29,246 nucleotides of DNA from an uncultured Oscillospiraceae bacterium (GTDB lineage Bacteria; Bacillota; Clostridia; Oscillospirales; Ruminococcaceae). Positions 14,049 through 20,915 of the stretch are shown here, in pieces. The translations under genes were made by a program, and so were the position numbers. Every line of letters begins with the position of its first letter. Position 1 is the first letter of the stretch. Where the stretch lies: positions 1 to 29,246 of the forward strand of contig CAKQGD010000020.1 in the NCBI GenBank assembly GCA_934232845.1, written 5' to 3'. Under the pieces are notes generated by a model. That model saw only the letters and a program-made list of their open reading frames with translations. It did not search any database and was not told the origin of the DNA.

Positions 14049-15263
14049 TTACTGACGATATGTTTCAAGGAATTTACCCACGGCGGTCATCGCGCGGCCC
14101 AGCTCTCCGGCCTCCGGCAGCATCACAACGCGGAAATGATCCGGCGCGGGCCAGTCAAAACCGCTGCCCGGCACAAGAAGAATATGCGTCTCGTGCAGCA
14201 GATCCATCGCAAATTTCTTATCGTCCGTAATCGGACATTTTTTCAGATTGATACGCGGAAAAATGTAAAACGCCGCGTCGTTCGGCACCACCGACAGACA
14301 CTCAAACTGATTGATCGCCTCGACGGCGGCCTTTCTCTGCTCGTAGAGGCGTCCGCCCGGCACAAGATGAGAACGGGTGCTCGCCTCGTCCTTGAGAGCG
14401 GCGGGAATGACAAGCTGCGTAAGCGCGTTGCCGCACAGACGCATCGAGGTCAGTGCAACCATGCCGGCCGCAAAATCCTCCGTCAGCGCACGCGGACCGG
14501 AAATACACATCCAGCCGCAGCGGAACCCACAGACCATGTGAGATTTTGACAGACCGTTAAAGGTCAGCACCGGCAGATCCGGACAGAGCGATGCAGTCGA
14601 AACATGCGTTTTTCCGTCCATCACGAGGCGATCGTAAATCTCATCGGAAAGAATCGCAAGCCCATGCTCACGGGCGATCTCCACGATCTGTTCAAGCAGC
14701 TCCCGCGGATACAGCGCGCCGGTCGGGTTATTCGGATTGATCAGCAGAATCGCACGGGTACGCGGCGTGATCTTGCTGCGGATGTCGGCCAAATCCGGAT
14801 ACCAGCCCGAAGCTTCGTCGCAGGTATAGAATACGGGCTTTGCGCCGGCAAGATATGTCACATTCGTCCAGAGCGAGTAGCTTGGACTGGGAATCAAAAG
14901 CTCGTCGCCGTAGTGCAGCAGCACCGTCGCGGCAAACTGCGCAAGCTCGCTGACGCCGTTGCCGATAAAGACGTCGTCGGGGGTGAGACCTTCGATGCCT
15001 TTTTTGCTCTCATAGGCGGCGATCGCCTCGCGGGCGGCGGGCATTCCGCGGAAATCACAGTAGCCGACCGCCTGATCAGCATGGTTCAAAAGCGCGCTGC
15101 GCACGCTTTCCGGCATGGTAAAGCCAAACGTAGCCGGATTTCCCGTATTGAGGCGCAGCACCGGCGTACCCGCCAAGATCATTTTCATCGCCTCGACAAA
15201 TACAGGGCCGCGGATATCGGAATGAACATGTTCCATTTTTTCAGACCGGCGAATCGGTTCCAT
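14049..15263 (-). CDS. alaA: PLP-dependent aminotransferase, AlaA type (glutamate-pyruvate)
   Basis: Class I aminotransferase of 404 residues, close along its length to E. coli AlaA, which makes alanine from pyruvate and glutamate. Shared stretches include SDIRGPVFVEA near the start, LNTGNPATFGF, GNGVSEL, INPNNPTG (175-182), SDEIYD (206-211) and NGLSKSHMVCGFRCGWM; the PLP lysine is Lys240. GGRLYEQR and the final PDHFRVVMLP also match. The ATG at 15263 has GGGAGGT 8 bases upstream. It lies 69 bases after the Rrf2 gene, with a hairpin between them. The AlaA name rests on similarity recalled from the family, so a related amino acid substrate is possible. Confidence 0.88.
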   Translation of the reverse strand: MEPIRRSEKMEHVHSDIRGPVFVEAMKMILAGTPVLRLNTGNPATFGFTMPESVRSALLNHADQAVGYCDFRGMPAAREAIAAYESKKGIEGLTPDDVFIGNGVSELAQFAATVLLHYGDELLIPSPSYSLWTNVTYLAGAKPVFYTCDEASGWYPDLADIRSKITPRTRAILLINPNNPTGALYPRELLEQIVEIAREHGLAILSDEIYDRLVMDGKTHVSTASLCPDLPVLTFNGLSKSHMVCGFRCGWMCISGPRALTEDFAAGMVALTSMRLCGNALTQLVIPAALKDEASTRSHLVPGGRLYEQRKAAVEAINQFECLSVVPNDAAFYIFPRINLKKCPITDDKKFAMDLLHETHILLVPGSGFDWPAPDHFRVVMLPEAGELGRAMTAVGKFLETYRQ

Positions 15264-15304
15264 TGTTACAGACCTCCCTTAAATTTACGAATCCTCTTGT
15301 TCTG

Positions 15305-15328
15305 TTTCTCCCCGGAAAACCGGAGAAA
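15305..15328 (-). other. Hairpin between rrf2 and alaA
   Basis: An imperfect stem (15305-15315 with 15320-15328, two bulged C) directly after the Rrf2 stop. No T-run follows, so it may be a partial terminator or an RNA-stabilising structure, allowing read-through into alaA. Confidence 0.4.
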
Positions 15329-15332
15329 GGTT

Positions 15333-15758
15333 TTAAAGCATATCATGATCTCCCGGTTCGGCAGCCGCGGTCAAATCCGCGAGCGTATAGCCGTCTAGAA
15401 ATTCCTGAATCACACTGTCGAGCTTTTTCCAAATAGGCAGCGTACGGCACTCGCCCATGCGGGGGCACTGCCGCGCATACGAATCCAAACACGCGACCGG
15501 CGCAAGACTTCCCTCCGCCAGGCGGAGAATGCTGCCCACCGTGTATTCCTCGGGGCTCCTGCTCAGCTTATAGCCGCCGCCTTTTCCGCGCAGGCCGATC
15601 AGAAAATGCTCACGCACCAATGTCTTTAAGATAGCTTCCAGATATTTTTCAGAAATTTCCTGCCGCTTGGCAATTTCCCGCAGCGGAATGTAGCCGTCTG
15701 CCTGATGCTCGGCGAGATCGATCATAACCCGCAGGGCATAGCGCCCCTTTGTTGACAC
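15333..15758 (-). CDS. Rrf2 family transcriptional regulator (IscR/CymR-like)
   Basis: A winged-helix repressor of about 141 residues beginning STKGRYALRVMIDLAEH, the classic Rrf2 opening. The recognition region is EISEKYLEAILKTL, followed by the wing GLRGKGGGYKLSR. Three Cys at about 90, 98 and 104 (spacing C-x7-C-x5-C) suit an iron-sulfur or redox sensor. It is read divergently from cysK, so control of cysteine synthesis or Fe-S supply is likely. The start is uncertain: the coordinate uses GTG at 15758, but AGGAGG is 14 bases from it and only 8 bases from an in-frame ATA at 15764 that would give the usual MVVSTKGRYAL opening. The longer frame up to 15884 crosses the promoter and is not used. 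Confidence 0.9.
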   Translation of the reverse strand: MSTKGRYALRVMIDLAEHQADGYIPLREIAKRQEISEKYLEAILKTLVREHFLIGLRGKGGGYKLSRSPEEYTVGSILRLAEGSLAPVACLDSYARQCPRMGECRTLPIWKKLDSVIQEFLDGYTLADLTAAAEPGDHDML

Positions 15759-15827
15759 GACTATGGCGGTATCCTCCTTTTCAGCCTGTTGTCCGCCCAA
15801 AACGGCGGTGCCGGATGCTTTGCGTTT

Positions 15828-15856
15828 ATTATGCCATAAGTTTAGTAGGGAATCAA
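15828..15856 (-). promoter_or_regulatory. Promoter of the Rrf2 gene
   Basis: On the minus strand TTGATT (15856-15851) and CATAAT (15833-15828) are 17 bases apart, about 60 bases before the gene. A copy of the AGTAGGGAAT motif overlaps the spacer and -35 region. Confidence 0.65.
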
Positions 15857-15937
15857 TGTGTTTTTTTCTGAAATCTCTTGACAAAGAAAACTTGCCGCTC
15901 TATAATTCCCATAAACATATAAAGAAAGTGGGGAATT
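15844..15937. promoter_or_regulatory. Candidate Rrf2 operator sites shared by rrf2 and cysK
   Basis: The motif AGT[A/G]GGGAAT occurs at 15844-15853, inside the rrf2 promoter, and at 15927-15936, just downstream of the cysK -10 box. The second copy also forms an inverted repeat, AATTCCC (15904-15910) with GGGAATT (15931-15937). Position and repetition suggest autoregulation of rrf2 and repression of cysK by the same protein; this is an inference. Confidence 0.55.
15878..15906 (+). promoter_or_regulatory. Primary-sigma promoter of cysK
   Basis: A perfect TTGACA and a perfect TATAAT with a 17-base spacer. The transcript would start near 15913, giving a leader of about 135 bases. With such a strong core promoter, control would have to be negative, which fits the adjacent Rrf2 gene. 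Confidence 0.88.
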
Positions 15938-16048
15938 TCTTTGAGGCGATTTTCTTTTCTTCAAAGTTCTGCTCGATGTCGGCACGAAATGCCATGCAAA
16001 TACAAAACGATCCGCAAGTCATAGTTTTAAAAAAATGGAGAGAACAGT

Positions 16049-16981
16049 ATGAGCAGAATTTATACCTCCGTCGATCAGCTGATCGGAAAAACCCCTCTTC
16101 TTGAGTTGACCCATATTGAAAAAGAATACGGCCTCAGCGCCCGCATTCTCGCAAAGCTGGAATTTTTTAATCCTGCCGGCTCCGTCAAGGACCGTGTCGC
16201 CAAAGCCATGCTTGACGACGCCGAAGCAAGAGGACTTCTGCACAAAGATTCCGTCATCATTGAGCCCACCTCCGGCAATACCGGCGTCGGTCTGGCCTCC
16301 GTTGCCGCCGCGCGCGGCTATCGCGTTCTGATTGTGATGCCGGAAACAATGAGCGTGGAGCGGCGCATTCTGATGAAAGCCTACGGTGCCGAACTGGTCC
16401 TGACCAGCGGCGCGGAGGGAATGAAAGGCGCACTCGCCAAAGCCGAAGCACTTGCGAAGGAGATTCCCCACGCGTTTCTTCCCGGACAGTTTACGAATCC
16501 CGCAAACCCTGCCGCTCACCGCATGTCTACCGGCCCCGAGATCTGGAAGGATACGGACGGAAAAGTGGATCTGTTCGTAGCCGGGGTCGGCACAGGAGGC
16601 ACCGTCACCGGAGTCGGCGCATATCTGAAGGAACAAAACCCCGCCGTGCGAGTCGTCGCCGTTGAACCCGCAGCTTCTCCCGTATTGGAGGGGGGAACCG
16701 CCGCCCCCCACAAAATTCAAGGCATCGGCGCCGGCTTTGTACCGGATGTTCTGAACACCCAGATTTATGATGAAATTATTCCCGTGGAAAATGACGCTGC
16801 TTTTTCCATGGGAAGAACAATCGGCCAAAAAGAGGGGATTTTGGTCGGTATTTCCTCCGGCGCAGCGATCTGGGCCGCCGTCAAACTGGCGCAGCGGCCT
16901 GAAAACAACGGAAAGGTCATTGTGGTTTTGCTGCCCGACACGGGAGAACGGTATCTTTCCACGCCATTGTTTGCACAGTGA
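16049..16981 (+). CDS. cysK: Cysteine synthase (O-acetylserine sulfhydrylase)
   Basis: PLP enzyme that makes cysteine from O-acetylserine and sulfide in the cytosol. 310 residues, normal for CysK. The PLP lysine is Lys47 in NPAGSVKDR, the substrate loop is TSGNTG at 74-79, the glycine-rich phosphate clamp is GVGTGGTVTG, and IGAGFVP and GISSGAA also match. The ATG at 16049 has GGAGAG upstream. No serine acetyltransferase gene is adjacent. Transcription runs from the consensus promoter at 15878, probably under control of the divergent Rrf2 repressor. Confidence 0.96.
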   Translation: MSRIYTSVDQLIGKTPLLELTHIEKEYGLSARILAKLEFFNPAGSVKDRVAKAMLDDAEARGLLHKDSVIIEPTSGNTGVGLASVAAARGYRVLIVMPETMSVERRILMKAYGAELVLTSGAEGMKGALAKAEALAKEIPHAFLPGQFTNPANPAAHRMSTGPEIWKDTDGKVDLFVAGVGTGGTVTGVGAYLKEQNPAVRVVAVEPAASPVLEGGTAAPHKIQGIGAGFVPDVLNTQIYDEIIPVENDAAFSMGRTIGQKEGILVGISSGAAIWAAVKLAQRPENNGKVIVVLLPDTGERYLSTPLFAQ

Positions 16982-17061
16982 GCCGGCAGAGCCTGCGTGA
17001 AATACAAATAGAAAAAACGTTTTTTCGGCCGCTTCTCCTTTTTGTTTTCTAAAAAAGGCTC

Positions 17062-17090
17062 TTGACTTTTTCTTCGTTTTTTAGTCTAAT
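17062..17090 (+). promoter_or_regulatory. Promoter in a gene-free region (candidate small RNA)
   Basis: TTGACT and TCTAAT with a 17-base spacer, in the gap between cysK and the MATE gene. No protein gene lies downstream on this strand before the terminator at 17218-17252. Confidence 0.6.
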
Positions 17091-17096
17091 AATAAA

Positions 17097-17252
17097 GAAA
17101 TCGATTTATGAAATCTCTTTTTTAATTGATAAAAAACATGATTTCGCTCGATTTCTCTTTGCGTTTTCCTTTTTATATGGAAAATGCGCTCTGTTTTTCA
17201 TTTCCCCAAATCCCATGAAAAAAGCCCGCAGTCCCCTTCTGCGGGCTTTTTT
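17097..17252 (+). ncRNA. Candidate small RNA of about 155 bases
   Basis: Bounded by the promoter above and a strong terminator. Three nested structures are visible: a 9-base pairing AGAAATCGA (17096-17104) with TCGATTTCT (17148-17156); a 9-base stem GCGTTTTCC (17161-17169) with GGAAAATGC (17179-17187), one G-U pair; and the terminator stem. The only small open frame (ATG at 17139, 26 codons) has no ribosome binding site. It could instead be the end of a long cysK 3' untranslated region. No known RNA family was recognised. Confidence 0.45.
17218..17252 (+). terminator. Strong intrinsic terminator
   Basis: A perfect 14-base stem (17218-17231 with 17239-17252), including six A and six T, with a 7-base loop. 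It is symmetrical enough to act in both directions. It ends either the candidate small RNA or cysK read-through. Confidence 0.9.
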
Positions 17253-17326
17253 CGTTTTTGAAAAATTTATTTCCCGCCAAGATTTTTTGATCTGTGCGAT
17301 TTATTCTGGATTTCTTTTTGTCTGTA

Positions 17327-17335
17327 TGGTATAAA
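17327..17335 (+). promoter_or_regulatory. Possible extended -10 promoter
   Basis: TGGTATAAA fits an extended -10 element, with a poor -35 region. A transcript from here would run about 150 bases to the terminator at 17445-17496 without a supported open frame, and would contain a hairpin TTTGGTTT/AAACCAAA near 17397-17418. Confidence 0.3.
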
Positions 17336-17444
17336 AGGGACAGTGGCTTCCTTTTTTGATCTGATTATTGCAATGAAAGATCCCCATTCTCTCCGCTTTG
17401 GTTTCGGCAAAAACCAAATTCCCTTTTTCCTTTTATACGTCCCG

Positions 17445-17496
17445 AACCGGCGAGGCGGAGACCCTGTGGGTCTCCGCCTCGCCGGTTTTCTTTGTT
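17445..17496 (+). terminator. Very strong terminator facing the MATE gene
   Basis: A perfect 19-base GC-rich stem (17445-17463 with 17469-17487) with a 5-base loop, followed on the plus strand by TTTTCTTTG and a T-run. The T-run is on the plus side only. It may still stop minus-strand transcripts that leave the MATE gene, whose stop is 22 bases away, but that side has no U-run. Confidence 0.8.
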
Positions 17497-17508
17497 TTTT
17501 CAGAAATT

Positions 17509-18864
17509 TCAGAGATCGCGAAGCCGCTTTTGATACAATCTCCAGAACAAAAAGACCGCCATGCACATGGCAATGATCTCCGCAATGGGAAAAGACCACC
17601 ACAGCGCGTCGAGCGAAACAAACCTTCCCAGCAGATAAGCCGCGGGAAGCAGTACCACAAGCTGCCGGCAAAACGACATCATCATGCTGTTGACCCCAAC
17701 GCCCAGCGCCTGAAACGTACCGGAAAGTACAATGGAAATCGCCGCCATGATAAAGCTGTAGCTGATCGTACGCAGCGCCGGCACACCGACTGCAACCATC
17801 TCCTCGGAGGCGTCAAACAAAACGCGCAGAATCGCCTCAGGCAAAAGTTGAAACACCAGCGTGCCGCAGAGCATCACGCAGACCGCGATGATCATTGCAA
17901 GTCGAATCGCCGCGAAAATGCGCTCTTTGCAGCGCGCGCCGAAATTATAGCCGATAATCGGCACCATACCGTTGTTTAATCCGAAAATCGGCAGAAAAAC
18001 AAAGCTCTGCAGCTTGAAGTACACACCGAACACATTGACCGCGACCTCGGAAAACATGATCAGAATCTTATTCATTGCAAAAGTCATTACAGACCCGATC
18101 GCCTGCATTAAAATAGAGGGCAATCCCACACGGTAAATTTCCGCAATAATGCGCCCGTTGGGCCGAAAGCCTCTGAAATTCATCCTCACCTCATGGTTGA
18201 AGCGGTGATTGCACCAGAAAATAACGATCATACTCGCCAGCTGCCCGATTACGGTCGCAACCGCCGCGCCGGTTACGCCCATTGCGGGAAAGCCGCACAG
18301 TCCGAAAATCAAAATGGGATCGAGAATGATATTGATGACCGCGCCCAGTGTCTGCGAAATCATATTGTAAATACTGGTTCCCGTCACCTGCACAAGCCGT
18401 TCGCCCATCACGGCAAAGAATACGCCGAAAGACCAAACGCATACAATCGACAGATAGGATTCTCCCATTTCAATCAAAGCCGGATCCTTTGTAAATGCAG
18501 AATAAAAGGCCCTTGTTCCGAACAGGCCGAACAACGCAAACGCAATCGAGCCAAGCAGCGTCAGAAACATTCCGTTTTCTGCCGCAAGCGCCGCATCTTT
18601 ATAATTTTTCTCGCCCAAACGGCGCGACATCAGCGAATTGACGCCGACCGCCGTACCCACAGAGACTGCGATCATCAGATTCTGCGCCGGAAACGCCAGC
18701 GAAACAGCCGTCAGAGCGGCCTCGCTCACTCGAACGACAAAAATACTGTCCACAACATTATAAAGCGCCTGAACCAGCATTGAAATCATAATCGGAAACG
18801 ACATGGTCACAAGCAGACGGTTGACCGGCATCGTACCAAGGCGATTCTCTTTTCTTTCTTCCAT
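17509..18864 (-). CDS. MATE family multidrug/metabolite efflux transporter
   Basis: Inner membrane antiporter of 451 residues with about 12 membrane segments in two similar halves. Matching stretches include MSFPIMISMLVQALYNVVDS, AVSVGTAVGVNSLMSRRLG, a first-half loop (LDPILIFG...MGVTGAAVATVIGQ) and PIIGYNFGAR in the second half. Substrates cannot be predicted. The ATG at 18864 has AAAGGAAG about 6 bases upstream, with a hairpin just before it. It is read divergently from the cytidylate-kinase-like gene; the two promoters overlap on opposite strands. Confidence 0.93.
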   Translation of the reverse strand: MEERKENRLGTMPVNRLLVTMSFPIMISMLVQALYNVVDSIFVVRVSEAALTAVSLAFPAQNLMIAVSVGTAVGVNSLMSRRLGEKNYKDAALAAENGMFLTLLGSIAFALFGLFGTRAFYSAFTKDPALIEMGESYLSIVCVWSFGVFFAVMGERLVQVTGTSIYNMISQTLGAVINIILDPILIFGLCGFPAMGVTGAAVATVIGQLASMIVIFWCNHRFNHEVRMNFRGFRPNGRIIAEIYRVGLPSILMQAIGSVMTFAMNKILIMFSEVAVNVFGVYFKLQSFVFLPIFGLNNGMVPIIGYNFGARCKERIFAAIRLAMIIAVCVMLCGTLVFQLLPEAILRVLFDASEEMVAVGVPALRTISYSFIMAAISIVLSGTFQALGVGVNSMMMSFCRQLVVLLPAAYLLGRFVSLDALWWSFPIAEIIAMCMAVFLFWRLYQKRLRDL

Positions 18865-18880
18865 TTTTTTCTTCCTTTCG

Positions 18881-18901
18881 GCCCGAAATTTTTCTTCGGG
18901 C
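18881..18901 (-). other. Leader hairpin just before the MATE ribosome binding site
   Basis: A perfect 7-base stem GCCCGAA/TTCGGGC with a 7-base loop lies in the short MATE leader, immediately upstream of the AAAGGAAG site. It could affect translation, but no ligand-binding fold is seen. Confidence 0.45.
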
Positions 18902-18912
18902 TACTGTGCCGT

Positions 18913-18941
18913 TTGACATTTTAACATAAAAAGAGTATTCT
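18913..18941 (+). promoter_or_regulatory. Promoter of the cytidylate-kinase-like gene
   Basis: TTGACA (18913-18918) is a perfect -35, with TATTCT (18936-18941) 17 bases later as a weaker -10. It overlaps the oppositely directed MATE promoter over nearly its full length. Confidence 0.55.
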
Positions 18942-18946
18942 GTAAA
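18918..18946 (-). promoter_or_regulatory. Promoter of the MATE gene
   Basis: On the minus strand TTTACA (18946-18941) and TAAAAT (18923-18918) are 17 bases apart, each one base from consensus. It occupies almost the same DNA as the plus-strand promoter, so the two should exclude each other. Confidence 0.65.
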
Positions 18947-18984
18947 TGAAATCATATTTGCCCGAATAGGAAGGAGGAGTTCCC

Positions 18985-19599
18985 GTGAAAGACCTGCCTG
19001 TCATCACAATCAGCCGTCAGTACGGAAGCGGCGGGCGCCAGATCGGCCGTGCGCTCGCGGATTCCCTCGGTATTCCCTATTATGACAACGAGCTGATCAC
19101 GCTGGCCGCTCAGGAAAGCGGCTTTGACAAAAAACTTTTTGAGGACGCGGACAAAAGCGCCTATAACAGCCTTTTGTTTTCCCTTTCCATGTACGGCGGC
19201 AGCACCGGCAGCTTCAACATGAATATGCCGCTCCCCGACCGGGTTTACCTGATTCAGTCCGACCTCATCCGCAAGCTTGCGAAAGAAGGTCCCTGTGTCA
19301 TCGTAGGCCGCTGCGGCGACTATATCCTGCGCGGCGAGGCCGGCTGCCTGTCCGTTTTCCTGCGTGCACCGCAGGATGTCCGTCTGCGCCGCGCAATCGA
19401 AGAATACGGCGACGCTCCCTCCTCCGCAGACGATAAGCTCTCCCGCACCGATAAAAAGCGCAGCGTATATTACGCGCATTTCACCGGAGAAAAATGGGGA
19501 GCCGCAGACCATTATGACCTGATTCTCAATACCGATACCTTTGGTATCGACGGTACGGTACAGCTTTTAAAAAGCGCCGCCCAAGCCGCCGTGCTGTGA
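18985..19599 (+). CDS. Cytidylate kinase-like family protein
   Basis: A 204-residue P-loop nucleotide kinase-like protein of the cytidylate_kin2 type, distinct from Cmk itself. The P-loop region is ISRQYGSGGRQIGRALADSL (residues 9-28), then IPYYDNELI, VIVGRCGDYIL and a lid-like region rich in Arg/Lys (DKLSRTDKKRSVYYAHFTG). The natural substrate is not established for this group. The start is GTG at 18985, with AAGGAGGAG 5 bases upstream. It forms a single-gene unit, with a promoter at 18913 and a terminator at 19611. Confidence 0.88.
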   Translation: MKDLPVITISRQYGSGGRQIGRALADSLGIPYYDNELITLAAQESGFDKKLFEDADKSAYNSLLFSLSMYGGSTGSFNMNMPLPDRVYLIQSDLIRKLAKEGPCVIVGRCGDYILRGEAGCLSVFLRAPQDVRLRRAIEEYGDAPSSADDKLSRTDKKRSVYYAHFTGEKWGAADHYDLILNTDTFGIDGTVQLLKSAAQAAVL

Positions 19600-19610
19600 T
19601 TTTCTTTTAG

Positions 19611-19650
19611 ACACGGCTCTCCGCGAAAAGCGGTGAGCCGTGTGTTTTTG
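19611..19650 (+). terminator. Terminator of the cytidylate-kinase-like gene
   Basis: A 14-base stem with one T-T mismatch (19611-19624 with 19630-19643) and a GAAAA loop, followed by a T-run, 12 bases after the stop. Confidence 0.9.
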
Positions 19651-19724
19651 TTCCGGCGCAGGATTTTAGGATGATTTCGACACCATGAAAAAGACTGAGT
19701 CTGAAAAAGGGGTGCATCTGTTCC

Positions 19725-20702
19725 ATGAAAAAACACCTGCCTGCGGTTTTGTCTTGTCTTTCTCTTTTGACTGCGGTGCTCTGCCTGTTCGGCCTGCTTT
19801 CGCTGAAGGAGGAAATATCCCGCCTGCGAAGGGAGCTGTCTGACCGCCTTTCCTCCGTGACGCAGAATGTTTCCAACATTTACTCCAATGTGGATGCTCT
19901 CCTGCGGGAGAGTGAGAACCTTCTTGCCGACAGCGGATGGGAATGGACGGGCTGTGATCTTGAATCAAAAACCGCGCGGCTGTCATGCCATGTTCTACCC
20001 AAGGAATTTTCCGACGGCACGGCCGCGTTTCTCGCAGTCAACGGCGAAGAGATTCCCATGGAATGGAAAAACGGACGGTTTGAAGCCGAGCCTGCTCTGC
20101 CGCTGTTTGAGGAGAGCCGAATCATCCGCGTTCTTCTGCGAAACGGTGAAACCACGCGCGTGCAGATGCTTGACTGGTATCTTTCGCCCCGGTGCGAACT
20201 GCTTCCCAACTGTTACGCTTCCCTGAACGGAAGCACTTTCTCCAGCCCCGCCGACAAGGAAGCTCTCTATTCCTGTGAAGGACAGCTCGATGTCGACGTC
20301 ACTGCGCCCGCGGGCTTTTCCATTCGGGAGGCGGCACTGGTCACACTGCTTGACGGCAAAGAAACCGACCGTATGGCACTCGATCCCAACAGCCGTGAAA
20401 CATCGGACAATGTGGGCGCCGTACAGGCCGAAACCGCACCTTTTTCGGGAGAATGGGTCAATCTCTCTTTCTCCGCTTTGATCGACGAGACCTACCGCAT
20501 TCCGTTTGGGACTGTGCAGGAGCTTCTTGTCGAGCTGAAGGGCAGCGACGGACTGATCTACCGTATGACGGTCGACCGCTGGCTTGTGGATGAAGAGGGC
20601 AGCGCCCAGCCGGATGAAGAGGATTGGCTCTGGAGAAACATGGAGGCTGTGATTCTCTCGGCGGACAGAGAGATTCTCTGGCAGCCGGAAACTTTCGAAT
20701 AA
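19725..20702 (+). CDS. Hypothetical membrane-anchored extracellular protein with coiled coil
   Basis: A 325-residue protein not assigned to a family. After MKKHLPA there is one hydrophobic segment (about residues 6-26, with a Cys at 11 and 20), best read as an uncleaved signal anchor. Residues about 27-70 have the heptad pattern of a coiled coil (LKEEISRLRRELSDRLSSV). The rest looks like beta-rich extracellular domains, with two Cys (PRCELLPNC) that could pair. The start ATG has AAGGGG 12 bases upstream, a long spacing, but the signal sequence begins there. It stands alone between two terminators. A role in the envelope is only inferred. Confidence 0.75.
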   Translation: MKKHLPAVLSCLSLLTAVLCLFGLLSLKEEISRLRRELSDRLSSVTQNVSNIYSNVDALLRESENLLADSGWEWTGCDLESKTARLSCHVLPKEFSDGTAAFLAVNGEEIPMEWKNGRFEAEPALPLFEESRIIRVLLRNGETTRVQMLDWYLSPRCELLPNCYASLNGSTFSSPADKEALYSCEGQLDVDVTAPAGFSIREAALVTLLDGKETDRMALDPNSRETSDNVGAVQAETAPFSGEWVNLSFSALIDETYRIPFGTVQELLVELKGSDGLIYRMTVDRWLVDEEGSAQPDEEDWLWRNMEAVILSADREILWQPETFE

Positions 20703-20707
20703 CAGAC

Positions 20708-20748
20708 GCGGCCGCGGAGCACAAACTCCACGGCCGCCTTTTATTATT
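20708..20748 (+). terminator. Terminator of the anchored hypothetical gene
   Basis: A 12-base GC-rich stem with one mismatch (20708-20719 with 20726-20737) and a 6-base loop, then TTTTATTATTT, directly after the stop codon. Confidence 0.85.
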
Positions 20749-20800
20749 TCGAGATGCAACCCGCGGTTGCCGAAGTGTTCGCTTTGGATGGTTGCGGCGC

Positions 20801-20831
20801 TACCGTATTTTCCGGTATCTTTATAATACCG
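20801..20831 (+). promoter_or_regulatory. Promoter with three-arm inverted repeat, likely XRE operator
   Basis: Arms TACCG (20801-20805), CGGTAT (20813-20818) and ATACCG (20826-20831) alternate in orientation and are each separated by exactly 7 bases. A perfect TATAAT (20822-20827) overlaps the last arm, while no good -35 box is present. The layout suits two overlapping operator dimers for autoregulation by the XRE protein encoded 85 bases downstream. Confidence 0.5.
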
Positions 20832-20915
20832 AAGAAAGGTCCCCAAAAGGATGGTTCGGGCAATCCCCGCGTATTTCGCAAAACCATCCGCAAACAGGAA
20901 AGGATGTTTTACATT

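Noticed and set aside
16019..16828. 269-codon minus-strand frame
   Set aside because: Antisense to cysK, with low-complexity Gly-rich translation.
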